64,000 nt of DNA, taken from assembly GCF_010667575.1 (NCBI RefSeq), contig NZ_JAABNT010000001.1, positions 310,001-374,000 on the forward strand. The letters are read 5' to 3'. Both the position numbers and the translations under genes were made by a program. The notes under the pieces were generated by a model. The model ran no database searches, had not been told where the DNA came from, and saw only the letters and a program-made list of their open reading frames with translations. Of this stretch, positions 55,331 to 64,000 are shown in pieces (position 1 is the stretch's first letter; each line of letters starts with the position of its first letter). This DNA comes from Sulfitobacter sediminilitoris (lineage in GTDB: Bacteria > Pseudomonadota > Alphaproteobacteria > Rhodobacterales > Rhodobacteraceae).

Positions 55331-57247
55331 ATGAGTAACCTGCGGCTTCATCTTTCCGAACCGCGTATCGCCCGGCGTGTCAAACCAAAGATGCCCCTTG
55401 GGCGCCATCTGGTTGAGGCAGGCGCGATCCAAAGCAACGATCTGGTGCACGCGCTGGACATGCAGCGCCACGTTGATGCGCCTTTGGGCGAAATTCTGAT
55501 CGCAGAAGGCCTGGCCGGGCGTGAAGACGTCATGATCGCCCTGTCAGAGCAGTATCATGCGCAGCTGGTTGATCTGGAACGCGATCCGCCACAGGATGGT
55601 CTGGCAGACCGGTTGCCAGTTTCTTTGTGCCTGCAGTATCGCGCAGTGCCTTGGCTGGACATGGCGGGCACGTTGCTGGTTGCCACAAGCAGACCACATG
55701 AATTTGACGCGCTACGAACGGCACTTGGCGCACGGGTGCAGACGATCCTGCCGGTGATCGCCGAAGAGCAACAGATCAAGGACCAGATATCTAACCTGTA
55801 TGGCGCGGAACTGGCGCACAAGGCAGCTACGCGCGTGCCTGCCGCTGTGAGTTGCCGCACCTGGGACATCAGCAGCACGGTGCGGGGGCTTTGGGCGCTG
55901 GCGTTTATCACACCTGTGCTGATCGCGACAGTAATTGCACCGCTGTGGACCCTAACCATCGCAATGCTCTGGGCGGTCATGACGCTGGTCGCGACAACCA
56001 CACTAAAGGCAGCAGCCCTGTGGGTGCAGATCGTACACAAGGCACCGGAAGCCCCGGTACCGTTCGTCCCGCGACGCGACCTGCCCTACCGCCTGCCGAT
56101 GGTATCCGTTCTTGTGCCGCTGCTTGAGGAGAAAGAGATTACCGGCGCACTGATTTCGCGGCTCAGCAAACTGACATATCCCAAGTCGCAACTGGAGGTC
56201 GTGCTGGTGCTTGAAGCAGGCGACCGGGTGACCAGAGAAACCCTTTCTCATACTGAGCTGCCGCCCTGGATCAGCGTGATCGAAGTCCCAGAGGCCAATC
56301 AGCTGACCACCAAGCCGCGCGCGCTGAACTATGCATTGGATTTCTGTCAGGGCAGCATCATCGGCGTCTGGGATGCCGAAGATGCGCCGGAGCCCGATCA
56401 AATCGAACGGGTGGTGAGCCGGTTTCAAAAAGCACCTGCCAACGTGGCCTGTCTGCAAGGGATCTTGGATTACTACAACTCTGACGCAAATTGGCTATCG
56501 CGTTGTTTCACAATTGAATATGCATCTTGGTGGCGGGTCTTGTTGCCCGGTGTCGCGCGCCTGGGGCTGGTCATCCCATTGGGCGGCACGACCCTGTTTT
56601 TCCGCCGGAACATTCTTGAAAGACTGTGCGGGTGGGACGCGCATAATGTGACGGAAGATGCCGATTTGGGCGTCAGGCTGGCGCGGCAAGGCTACGTGAC
56701 CGAGCTTTTGCCAACGGTCACCTACGAAGAGGCGAATTGCCGTCTTTGGCCCTGGGTGCGTCAACGTTCGCGATGGCTCAAGGGCTTTCTCATCACATGG
56801 TGTGTGCATATGCGCCATCCGGGTCAGTTGAAGGCGGACCTGGGTTGGGTGCGTTTCATAGGCGTGCAGACCATGTTGCTGGCCACGTTCAGCCAATTCG
56901 CCTGCGCACCGCTGCTGTGGTCGTTCTGGCTGGCATTGGCCGGTGTGGCGCATCCCGTTGAACTGACACTGGGTACGCCGGTGATGTGGGCAATGATCAT
57001 CACGTTCATTCTGGCCGAAACGCTGAACCTTGGGCTGTCGATGGTTGCCGTTTCGGGAAAGGCACACAGGCACCTGATGTGGTGGGTGTTCACCACGCCC
57101 TTCTATTTTCCGCTGGGTGCTTTGGCCGCGTTCAAGGGATTGTATGAATTCGTTGTCAGCCCCTTCTTCTGGGACAAGACAGAACATGGCGTGACCCCTC
57201 AGACAGACGCTATCCCTCTGCCTCCAGCCGCGCCGCCTCTTGCTTGA
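55331..57247 (+). CDS. cellulose-synthase-like glycosyltransferase 2 with N-terminal MshEN domain
   Basis: 638 residues (GTG at 55328 is an alternative start). Residues 20-85 contain two consecutive 24-residue motifs of the MshEN type (P-L-G-x-x-L-x-E-A-G ... A-L-x-x-Q), a domain that binds cyclic di-GMP in the ATPase MshE. The usual first Arg is Pro in both. After two membrane segments (about 195-235) a GT2 domain has D-A-E-D near 340, T-E-D near 443 and Q-R-S-R-W (about 477-481), the processive-synthase motifs. Four more membrane segments follow. It probably makes an exopolysaccharide. A CtrA site lies upstream, and the 3' end overlaps the GntR gene by 38 nt. Confidence 0.88.
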   Translation: MSNLRLHLSEPRIARRVKPKMPLGRHLVEAGAIQSNDLVHALDMQRHVDAPLGEILIAEGLAGREDVMIALSEQYHAQLVDLERDPPQDGLADRLPVSLCLQYRAVPWLDMAGTLLVATSRPHEFDALRTALGARVQTILPVIAEEQQIKDQISNLYGAELAHKAATRVPAAVSCRTWDISSTVRGLWALAFITPVLIATVIAPLWTLTIAMLWAVMTLVATTTLKAAALWVQIVHKAPEAPVPFVPRRDLPYRLPMVSVLVPLLEEKEITGALISRLSKLTYPKSQLEVVLVLEAGDRVTRETLSHTELPPWISVIEVPEANQLTTKPRALNYALDFCQGSIIGVWDAEDAPEPDQIERVVSRFQKAPANVACLQGILDYYNSDANWLSRCFTIEYASWWRVLLPGVARLGLVIPLGGTTLFFRRNILERLCGWDAHNVTEDADLGVRLARQGYVTELLPTVTYEEANCRLWPWVRQRSRWLKGFLITWCVHMRHPGQLKADLGWVRFIGVQTMLLATFSQFACAPLLWSFWLALAGVAHPVELTLGTPVMWAMIITFILAETLNLGLSMVAVSGKAHRHLMWWVFTTPFYFPLGALAAFKGLYEFVVSPFFWDKTEHGVTPQTDAIPLPPAAPPLA

Positions 57248-57863
57248 GACGGGTCACGAAAGCAACCGAGATATGCGCACGCAGCGCCGCATCGGCACCT
57301 TCCTCGTCGCGCGCTTCGATCATCGAGACAATCTTGTCATGTTCGGCCTGCGCAATCTCACCCCGCCCTTCAACGGCAAGTGACGTCGTCGCCATCAGCG
57401 CCATGGAGCGGTAAACAAGGTCAAGCTGCTGCACCAGATACCGATTGTGCGAGGCAAGGTGGATTTGCTTGTGAAAACGCCGGTTACTGCGCGACAGGGC
57501 TGTCGGATCGCCAATCAGCGCATTATCCGCCTCGACCATCTCGCGCAACACGCGTACCTCTTCTTCGGTCGCGTGACGTGCGGCAAGCCGGGCGGCCAGC
57601 CCTTCCAACTCTCCGCGGACGACATAAAGCTCGGCAGTCTGGTTGTGATCCAGTGAAGCGACGATCAGGCTGCGCCCCTCTCGCGCCAAAAGAGACTGCG
57701 TTTCAAGGCGTTGCAGGGCCTCTCTGATCGGTGTGCGCGACACGTTGAACCGGTCTGCCAATTCGCTTTCCACCAGCCGGTCGCCCGGGCGATAGACGCC
57801 AGTATCGATTGCATCAAGGATCAATGAATAGGCGTCAGTAGAGCCGGGTTTGGGTGCGGTCAT
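57210..57863 (-). CDS. GntR-family transcriptional regulator, FCD subfamily
   Basis: 217 residues from the ATG at 57863; the frame is open further to 57992 but that part is non-conserved. The N-terminal winged helix reads L-V-E-S-E-L-A-D-R-F-N-V-S-R-T-P-I-R-E-A, the GntR hallmark. The C-terminal all-helical FCD domain with Asp/His metal or ligand residues follows. Its targets are unknown; it is divergent from the HAD phosphatase gene. Confidence 0.92.
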   Translation of the reverse strand: MTAPKPGSTDAYSLILDAIDTGVYRPGDRLVESELADRFNVSRTPIREALQRLETQSLLAREGRSLIVASLDHNQTAELYVVRGELEGLAARLAARHATEEEVRVLREMVEADNALIGDPTALSRSNRRFHKQIHLASHNRYLVQQLDLVYRSMALMATTSLAVEGRGEIAQAEHDKIVSMIEARDEEGADAALRAHISVAFVTRLKQEAARLEAEG

Positions 57864-57970
57864 GAAGAATTCCTTTACGTCCCGCCACTTTACTGCCCGC
57901 GTCCATTTGCGCAAGCGCGGCCTCGCGTCGCGCCCTTGCGGGTCAGCACCCAAGGCTCTAACTGGGGCAT

Positions 57971-58618
57971 ATGCCACGCGATGCTTTCTCACATGTTGAT
58001 ACCTGGGTCTTCGACCTCGACAACACGCTTTACCCGCCCTCCGCGCGGCTTTTCGATCTGATCGAAGTGCGCATGACCACCTGGGTCATGGACGCGCTCG
58101 GGGTGGACCGCAAGACGGCTGACCACTTGCGCCTGCATTACTGGCGGACGCACGGCACCACGCTGGCGGGATTGATGCGCGAACACGACGTCGATCCGCT
58201 GCCCTATCTTGAAGAAGTGCACGACATCCCGATGGACCGGCTGGAGCCTGATCCACATCTGGCGGAACGCATTCGCGCACTGCCGGGGCGGCGGATCGTC
58301 TATACCAATGGCTGCGCACCCTATGCCGAACGGGTGCTGTCAGCGCGCGGGTTGTCCGGGCTATTCGATGCGGTTTACGGGGTCGAGCATGCGAGCTTTC
58401 ATCCAAAACCGGATCATGCCGCCTTTGCGCAAGTCTTCAGCACCGATGGCGTGATCCCCGCCAAGGCCGCCATGTTCGAGGATGATCCGCGCAATCTGGC
58501 TGTGCCTCATGCCATGGGAATGCGCACTGTCCATGTCGCCCCCGACCCTGAGCACGCGGATCACATCGAATACCACACGGACGATTTGTCCCGTTTCCTT
58601 GGACAGTTAAGGGACTAG
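57971..58618 (+). CDS. HAD-superfamily pyrimidine 5'-nucleotidase
   Basis: 215 residues. HAD motif I F-D-L-D-N-T-L-Y is near residue 11, motif II around Y-T-N-G, and motif III/IV F-E-D-D-P-R-N near 158. The subtype resembles the Sdt1/pyrimidine 5'-nucleotidase group (L-D-N-T-L-Y-P-P). It probably hydrolyses nucleoside monophosphates; the exact substrate is not fixed. It ends 10 bp before the UbiH-type gene. Confidence 0.9.
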   Translation: MPRDAFSHVDTWVFDLDNTLYPPSARLFDLIEVRMTTWVMDALGVDRKTADHLRLHYWRTHGTTLAGLMREHDVDPLPYLEEVHDIPMDRLEPDPHLAERIRALPGRRIVYTNGCAPYAERVLSARGLSGLFDAVYGVEHASFHPKPDHAAFAQVFSTDGVIPAKAAMFEDDPRNLAVPHAMGMRTVHVAPDPEHADHIEYHTDDLSRFLGQLRD

Positions 58619-58628
58619 GTTTTACGCC

Positions 58629-59825
58629 ATGACATATGATTGCGACATGCTCATTTCAGGTGGCGGCATCGCCGGGCTGACAGCCGCAGCCGCCTTCGGC
58701 ACTGCGGGCTTTGACGTCATTTGCGTGGACCCTGCCCCCCCAATCACCGACCGCGACGCGGAAGGGGCCGATATGCGGTCAACCGCGATGCTGCAACCGG
58801 CCCGCGAGGTGCTGGAGGGCGCAGGCGTCTGGGATGCGCTCGCGCCTCATGCGGCAAGCCTGCAAATCATGCGCGTGGTCGATGCCGGGGGTGAAGTGGC
58901 AGAGCCCCGCGTTACGCGGGAATTCAACGCGGCAGAAATCTCCGACATGCCCTTTGGCTGGAATTTCCCCAACTGGTTGCTGCGCCGCGAACTGGTGGGG
59001 CGACTGAAAGCCTTGCCGAACGTGGATTTCCGCCCCGGCACTGGCACCACGTCGTTGTTTACCCGCACCGCCAGCGCCAAGGTCGGCCTGACGGACGGTA
59101 CCAAGATCATGACACGCCTCGTGGTCGCGGCGGACGGGCGTGAGAGCCCCATGCGGCATGCGGCGGGGATTGACGTCCATACCCGCCGGTACGGGCAAAA
59201 GGCGCTGGCCTTTGCCGTGACGCATCCGATCCCCCATGACAATGTCTCCACCGAAATCCACCGCACCGGTGGGCCTTTCACATTGGTTCCGCTGCCCGAT
59301 CGCGATGGCATGCCAAGTTCTGCGATCGTGTGGATGGATGACGGGCCAGAGACACAAAGACGTGCCGAGATGGACGTGGCCGCATTCGAGGAAGAGATGT
59401 CCGAGCGCTCTTGTCACCTCTTTGGCCCTCTGACGCTGGTCAGCCCCCGCAACATCTGGCCCATCATCAGCCAGCACGCTGAACGTCTTTCAGGCGAACG
59501 CATAGCACTGATCGCAGAGGCGGCGCATGTACTGCCCCCCATTGGCGCGCAGGGACTGAACATGTCCCTGAAAGACCTCTCAACTCTTCTGGAATTGGCA
59601 CAGGCAAACCGGGACAGTTTTGGCGATGCCAAGATGCTGGAGGCCTATCACAAGGCGCGCTACAGCGATGTGCAGTTGCGCATCAACGGGATTGATCTGC
59701 TGAACCGCGTAAGTCAGGCGCATCATCCGCTGGCACGCGATGCGCGGGCGGCCGGGCTGGATGCGCTCTATGCCATGGCACCGGTGCGCAAGATGCTGAT
59801 GCAAATGGGATTGGGTGTGCGGTAA
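58629..59825 (+). CDS. UbiH/UbiF-family FAD-dependent hydroxylase
   Basis: 398 residues. FAD-binding G-G-G-I-A-G-L-T-A-A at 11-20, the D-G-R-E-S-P-M-R-H motif near residue 162, and the C-terminal A-H-V-L-P-P-I-G-A-Q-G-L-N-M motif near 307, together the signature of ubiquinone hydroxylases. It is likely to hydroxylate the ubiquinone ring; which position is not clear, because alphaproteobacterial enzymes vary. Cotranscription with the phosphatase is likely from the 10-bp gap. Confidence 0.92.
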   Translation: MTYDCDMLISGGGIAGLTAAAAFGTAGFDVICVDPAPPITDRDAEGADMRSTAMLQPAREVLEGAGVWDALAPHAASLQIMRVVDAGGEVAEPRVTREFNAAEISDMPFGWNFPNWLLRRELVGRLKALPNVDFRPGTGTTSLFTRTASAKVGLTDGTKIMTRLVVAADGRESPMRHAAGIDVHTRRYGQKALAFAVTHPIPHDNVSTEIHRTGGPFTLVPLPDRDGMPSSAIVWMDDGPETQRRAEMDVAAFEEEMSERSCHLFGPLTLVSPRNIWPIISQHAERLSGERIALIAEAAHVLPPIGAQGLNMSLKDLSTLLELAQANRDSFGDAKMLEAYHKARYSDVQLRINGIDLLNRVSQAHHPLARDARAAGLDALYAMAPVRKMLMQMGLGVR

Positions 59826-59921
59826 AACCGAGCCTGCCCCCCAGACGCGCGGCGTACGAAGCAGGGACAGGCGGCATTTCAGACGAGGATGTAAGGTGCA
59901 GGTTACCTTGCACCAAACGCG

Positions 59922-61046
59922 TCAGATAACGTCTTCGACAACCGGGGCCAGCCGCCCAAGTGTACCTTCAACGTCATAAAGCTTGTCCAGTCCGAACAAT
60001 CCCAGGCGGAATGTGCTAAAGCCCTCAGGCTCGCCCACTTGCAGCGGCACACCGGCCGCAATCTGCATGCCCTTGGCCGCAAATTTCTTGCCGTTCTGCA
60101 CTTCGGGATCACTGGTGTAACTGACCACTACGCCGGGTGCGCCATAGCCTTCAGCGGCAACAGACTGCACACCTTTGTCAGCCAGCATCTTGCGCACGCC
60201 CTCGCCCAGCTTCCACTGCGCCTCTTTCAGGCGTTCAAAGCCGAACTCTTTGGTCTCAAGCATGGTGTCGCGGAAGGTGCGCAACGCATCCGTCGGCATG
60301 GTTGCGTGATAGGCATGGCCGCCGTCCTCATAGGCCTTCATGATGGCGCGCCATTTGCCCAGATCGATGGAAAAACTGTCCGACGTCGTCTCGGCCAGAC
60401 GCGCTTCGGCGCGCTTGGACATCATCACAAGACCTGCAGCAGGTGAGGCCGACCAGCCCTTTTGCGGGGCCGAGATGACCACATCGACACCCAGCGCGCG
60501 CATATCGACCCAAGCGCAGCCCGATGCGATACAGTCCAGTACCATCAGCGCATCAACCTCATGCGCCGCCGCGGCCATCTCCTTGATGTAGTCATCAGGC
60601 AGGATCACGCCTGCACTAGTCTCAACATGCGGGGCAAAGACCACTTTCGGCTTTTCTTCGTGGATCGCGGCGACAACATCTTCGATGGCCGCTGGCGCAA
60701 AGGGCGACGTGGGCGAATTGCCCTGCTGACGGGCCTTAAGCACGGTTGTCTTCGCCGTCAGACCGCCTGTTTCGATGATCTGCGACCAGCGGTAGGAGAA
60801 CCAACCGTTGCGAACCACCAGCGCATCCACACCGCGTGCAAACTGGCGCGCCACGGCCTCCATCGCGAAGGTGCCGCCACCGGGGATGACGGCCACCGCG
60901 TCGGCCTTGTACACATCCATCAGCATGTCAGAGATGTCGCGCATCACCTGCTGGAACGTAGCGCTCATGTGGTTCAGGGAACGGTCCGTGAAAACCACAG
61001 AAAATTCTTCAAGCCCTTGTGGGTCTACCGTATCAAGCAATGCCAT
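59922..61046 (-). CDS. class V aminotransferase (alanine/serine--glyoxylate type)
   Basis: 374 residues from the ATG at 61046 (TGAGGAGATC upstream); a further in-frame start at 61103 is unlikely. PLP-dependent. The N-terminal segment has G-G-G-T-F-A-M-E-A, and the PLP Lys is in S-A-P-Q-K-G-W. It moves an amino group between glyoxylate and serine or alanine. The exact donor is not decided. It stands alone, convergent with the UbiH-type gene. Confidence 0.88.
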   Translation of the reverse strand: MALLDTVDPQGLEEFSVVFTDRSLNHMSATFQQVMRDISDMLMDVYKADAVAVIPGGGTFAMEAVARQFARGVDALVVRNGWFSYRWSQIIETGGLTAKTTVLKARQQGNSPTSPFAPAAIEDVVAAIHEEKPKVVFAPHVETSAGVILPDDYIKEMAAAAHEVDALMVLDCIASGCAWVDMRALGVDVVISAPQKGWSASPAAGLVMMSKRAEARLAETTSDSFSIDLGKWRAIMKAYEDGGHAYHATMPTDALRTFRDTMLETKEFGFERLKEAQWKLGEGVRKMLADKGVQSVAAEGYGAPGVVVSYTSDPEVQNGKKFAAKGMQIAAGVPLQVGEPEGFSTFRLGLFGLDKLYDVEGTLGRLAPVVEDVI

Positions 61047-61708
61047 TCGTGATCTCCTCAGTCTCTTTGCGCCATGCATAAGAGTGTGCCGGAAGATGTG
61101 CAAAGCCTATCTTGGTATACATTGAGCGAGCTTGAACTGGTATGATCCGTGCGCAATCAGCATTCGCCAATGGCATTCTGGGCCGCGCGGGCAATCAGAC
61201 TTGATCACAGGCCGCCAAGGCAAGCGGTGCAAACAAAGCCTCTTGGTTCAAATTGAGAGGTACAAGATTCCTGACGCAAACAGCACGGTTGCCGAGATCA
61301 CCAGTTTCCAGCGGCTTTCCTTGCGATCAGATGCTGACGGGATCGTCATATATTCTGCTCCCGTCCACAGGGCGTCCTGAAATGTGATCGGTTGCATCAA
61401 AAGGTTTTCCGTATTCGTTCGCTGTTTCGGCCCTTGTTATCCACACTCTATCCGAGAACATTAAGACCCGAATGAGGCATCTTGCAGACCCTTTCCTGCA
61501 AGTTTGACAGTCTCGCGATGGGTAAGCGCTGATCCGCCGCAGCGCGAACAGGCGATGAAGTGCAGATCCGCTGTTGCCGAAAGGACTCCCCTGAAACTGA
61601 ATCATTAACGCCCGGTTAACAATATTCCACACCCAGCACAGTTTGCCGTAATCTTGTCTCAAACACGGGGCGCAGACCCCGAAAAAAAGCAGAGCAAAAA
61701 GCAGGCGG
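61047..61708. other. 662-bp gap without a convincing gene
   Basis: Open frames here have weak coding character and no ribosome sites. Visible sites: a TTGGTATACATTG near-palindrome (61112-61124) upstream of the aminotransferase, a TTATCCACA 9-mer at 61437-61445, and a CtrA-type site at 61605-61619. A minus-strand frame (61464-61601) encodes C-S-R-C-G-G-S-A-L-T-H but has no ATG, GTG or TTG start; it may be a gene remnant. Confidence 0.5.
61605..61619. promoter_or_regulatory. CtrA-type site upstream of the Hint-domain gene
   Basis: TTAA-CGCCCGG-TTAA, a perfect TTAA-N7-TTAA. It lies about 90 bp upstream of the ATG at 61709. This and the site at 55269 are the only perfect matches I found in the intergenic sequence scanned by eye. 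Confidence 0.5.
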
Positions 61709-62800
61709 ATGGCAGAAACAACGCTTTTGCTGAATGGTTTCAGCATCATAGGCGACCCTCAAACCACGAACACGAACGCCAGCAATGGCGGCAATCTCAT
61801 GATCCACGATGGCAACGCCGTGTTTGAGGGGGACGATATCATTGTGTTCACGGTGACAAATGTCACCGTCGATGGCGTGTTGACGGGCGATTCAGTCATC
61901 ACAGGCGTGACCGTCTATGACAACGCCACGGACTACTATTACGAGACAGCACTCTATACCTACACTGGCACAGCCGACATCGACGATGGCCGTAACAACA
62001 TGGGCGATCGCTATCTGCAGTTTGACGGCAGCGGCCTGACCTCAGCTGATGCTGGCGCACCTGTGTTGGGTGAATTGGCCGTTGTCGCCGGGGTCGACAT
62101 TCTGGCCACCATCGCGGCAAACAACGGCCCCTATGTCGTCCCCACGAACGAAGACATTGATACCGACGGCGACGGAATCATCTCTCCGGACGAGGAAGCG
62201 GATGCAGCTTTCGCTGACGACCTCAATGAATTGCTGTACGTCTGTTTTGCCAAGGGAACACTGATCGAGACCCCCTCAGGCCCTTGTTTCATTGAGACAT
62301 TGACCGAAGGGGACATGGTCAACACACTGGATCACGGACCACAGGAAATCCGCTGGATCGGGAACCAAAGGGTCCCGGGAACCGGGCCGAATGCACCCGT
62401 CCACATCGCTGCCGGGGCGCTTGGGAATATCCGCCCCCTGATCGTTTCGCAAAATCACCGGATGCTGATCACCGGCCCCATGGCAGAATTGATGTTTGGT
62501 GAGGCAGAGGTATTGGTGGCGGCCAAGCATCTGGTCAATGACGGCTCCATACGGATCGTGCCTTGCAGGGAGGTCCGCTATTACCATTTTCTGTGTGACC
62601 AACATCAAATCGTCTTTGCCGAAGGCTGCCCGGCGGAATCGCTTTTTCCCGGTGCTCAAACACTCAAAAGCGTCGATGTCGAAGCGCGGGACGAGATCAT
62701 TCGCATTTTTCCACAGCTGGCGCTGAATGACAGCGACAGTACGCTGTCGCGCTACACACTTTCAGGGCGAGAGGCCGCAGCGCTGCACGACGTGGCATAA
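61709..62800 (+). CDS. Hint-domain-containing protein
   Basis: 363 residues. The N-terminal ~180 residues are rich in T, D, N and V and resemble a beta-sandwich adhesion or export module. From residue 177 comes a Hint domain: C-F-A-K-G-T-L-I-E-T-P, then L-T-E-G-D-M-V-N-T-L-D-H-G-P, V-S-Q-N-H-R-M-L and D-Q-H-Q-I-V-F-A-E-G. This type (Hint_2) is common in Rhodobacterales surface or secreted proteins, often with RTX modules. The Cys and block F-type His make self-processing possible but unproven. Confidence 0.88.
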   Translation: MAETTLLLNGFSIIGDPQTTNTNASNGGNLMIHDGNAVFEGDDIIVFTVTNVTVDGVLTGDSVITGVTVYDNATDYYYETALYTYTGTADIDDGRNNMGDRYLQFDGSGLTSADAGAPVLGELAVVAGVDILATIAANNGPYVVPTNEDIDTDGDGIISPDEEADAAFADDLNELLYVCFAKGTLIETPSGPCFIETLTEGDMVNTLDHGPQEIRWIGNQRVPGTGPNAPVHIAAGALGNIRPLIVSQNHRMLITGPMAELMFGEAEVLVAAKHLVNDGSIRIVPCREVRYYHFLCDQHQIVFAEGCPAESLFPGAQTLKSVDVEARDEIIRIFPQLALNDSDSTLSRYTLSGREAAALHDVA

Positions 62801-62805
62801 GTGTG

Positions 62806-63261
62806 CTAGAGCGGCCCCGGCATCCGCTCTTCGCTCAGCAGCACATTCGCCTCAACCTCTCCCGCGCCGGGCAGCGTCATGATCCGACGACGCAACACGC
62901 GCTCAAAGTCCGGTAGATCCCGCGCCACCACCCGCAGGCGGTAATCATAAAGCCCCAACACGTGCTCAACCGTCTGCACCTCCGGGATTGCCGATACTGC
63001 CCGCTCGAAATCTTCCAGTGATACGCGGCCCTTGGTGGCGAGTTTGATGCCCAGAAAGACCGTGACGCCAAAACCCAGTTTTTCTGCCGATAGCCGCAAA
63101 CGTTTACCAGCGATCACACCTGCCTCTTCCAGCCGCTTGATCCGCCGCCACGTCGCCGGTTGCGACAGGCCAAAGCGTTTTCCCAGCGCACTGGCCGACT
63201 GCCGCGCATCGCGGCCCAACGCGTGGATGAGCTTGCGGTCAATCTCGTCCAATTCGGTCAT
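62806..63261 (-). CDS. Lrp/AsnC-family transcriptional regulator, second of a pair
   Basis: 151 residues. N-terminal helix-turn-helix (L-G-K-R-F-G-L-S-Q-P-A-T-W-R-R-I-K-R-L) and C-terminal RAM/ligand domain with the L-x-x-x-x-V pattern. It overlaps the first regulator by 4 nt and probably forms a heteromeric or coupled pair. It converges on the Hint gene (5-bp gap). Confidence 0.93.
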   Translation of the reverse strand: MTELDEIDRKLIHALGRDARQSASALGKRFGLSQPATWRRIKRLEEAGVIAGKRLRLSAEKLGFGVTVFLGIKLATKGRVSLEDFERAVSAIPEVQTVEHVLGLYDYRLRVVARDLPDFERVLRRRIMTLPGAGEVEANVLLSEERMPGPL

Positions 63262-63713
63262 AGCGGCAGGGTTTCCTCGGACTTGATCCGCGCGACGTGC
63301 ATCAGCGCCTCAATATCTGCGATGTGCGGAAGGGTCAGGATACGTGCGCGGTAGATTTCCTGATAATGCGCCATGTCGCGGGCGATAATGGACAGGCGCG
63401 CGTCAACCCGGCCCAGAAAGGTCTGAACCTCGATCACTTCGGGCACTTTGCGCGCCTCTGCCAGAAAACTGTCAAAGGCATTGCCTTGGGTCTTGTCCAG
63501 CGTCACACGCAGCGACACCTCGACAGAATAGCCAAGCGCGGACCAGTTGATGACTGCACCCAGACCTTCCACCACCCCCGCCTCTTCCATTCGCGCGATG
63601 CGCCGTGCTGCCCTGCCCGGCGTCATGCCGCAACGCTCGGCCAGCTCACCGGGGCTAAGGCTGGGGTCGGCCTGCCAGTAGCGCAGCAACCGTCGATCCT
63701 GATCATCAAGCAT
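63258..63713 (-). CDS. Lrp/AsnC-family transcriptional regulator, first of a pair
   Basis: 151 residues, similar in layout to its neighbour: HTH (L-A-E-R-C-G-M-T-P-G-R-A-A-R-R-I-A-R-M) and a C-terminal ligand domain. It is divergent from ilvC, so a branched-chain amino acid role is plausible. The 136-bp gap contains an AT-rich repeat that may be its operator. Confidence 0.93.
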   Translation of the reverse strand: MLDDQDRRLLRYWQADPSLSPGELAERCGMTPGRAARRIARMEEAGVVEGLGAVINWSALGYSVEVSLRVTLDKTQGNAFDSFLAEARKVPEVIEVQTFLGRVDARLSIIARDMAHYQEIYRARILTLPHIADIEALMHVARIKSEETLPL

Positions 63714-63725
63714 GAATTTTCCGGA

Positions 63726-64000
<275 letters not shown>

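Noticed and set aside
61112-61124. GntR-type operator TTGGTATACATTG upstream of the aminotransferase
   Set aside because: Only a partial palindrome, with no nearby FCD-type regulator to support it.
61132-61380. Open frame of 82 codons on the plus strand
   Set aside because: No ribosome site, no recognisable family and composition unlike the neighbouring genes.
61464-61601. Minus-strand frame with C-S-R-C-G motif
   Set aside because: Protein-like sequence but no ATG, GTG or TTG start in the frame, so at most a remnant.

Overview
The window is a chromosomal segment of an alphaproteobacterium. It most likely belongs to the Roseobacter group or a close relative in the Rhodobacterales. The basis is high GC, a dcw cluster interrupted by DUF2484 proteins, aerobic cobaltochelatase genes cobS and cobT, a full-length pyruvate carboxylase, a DUF1127 gene followed by CCUCCUCCC-loop hairpins (the CcaF1-CcsR arrangement known from Rhodobacter sphaeroides), and a long structured mraZ leader resembling the Rhodobacteraceae sRNA UpsM. 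I cannot name the genus from sequence alone. No tRNA, rRNA, CRISPR array, insertion sequence or prophage was seen.

Layout. 1-12.4 kb: bolA, a J-domain protein, a TPR protein, cobS, an Asp/Glu-racemase homologue and cobT (aerobic cobalamin cobalt insertion), an aminopeptidase P, a DUF427 protein, an RTX repeat protein and a ClC chloride channel. 12.4-39.0 kb, read leftward on the minus strand: the division and cell wall cluster in the order mraZ, rsmH, ftsL, ftsI, murE, murF, mraY, murD, ftsW, murG, murC, three small membrane proteins, murB, ddl, ftsQ, ftsA, ftsZ, lpxC, followed by bamD and recN. It is broken by plus-strand glsA and a plus-strand BaiN-type flavoprotein, and by a minus-strand peroxiredoxin-like gene. 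Most cell wall genes overlap by 4 nt, so they are probably translationally coupled.

39.0-42.7 kb is the richest regulatory stretch. It holds the UpsM-like leader, an AT-rich intergenic region with three arrays of 10-bp-spaced TGGGA-type boxes (candidate MraZ operators), an uncharacterised membrane protein, the Fe-S carrier Mrp, and a DUF1127 gene flanked by six hairpins with anti-Shine-Dalgarno loops. 42.7-51.7 kb holds a UvrD/PcrA helicase, a 36-bp minisatellite, two copies of a ~160-180 bp imperfect palindrome whose arms covary, an L-lactate dehydrogenase, pyruvate carboxylase, a frameshifted VOC gene and a DUF2244 protein.

51.7-64 kb holds metabolic and regulatory genes: a LysR regulator and methyltransferase pair, yqeY, carA, a cellulose-synthase-like glycosyltransferase with an N-terminal MshEN domain, a GntR regulator, a HAD phosphatase, a UbiH-type hydroxylase, a class V aminotransferase, a Hint-domain protein, two Lrp/AsnC regulators and the start of ilvC. 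The glycosyltransferase and the Hint gene are each preceded by a perfect TTAA-N7-TTAA CtrA-type site. These were the only two such sites I found in the intergenic regions I scanned by eye.

All similarity statements come from reading motifs and gene order. No database search was run.
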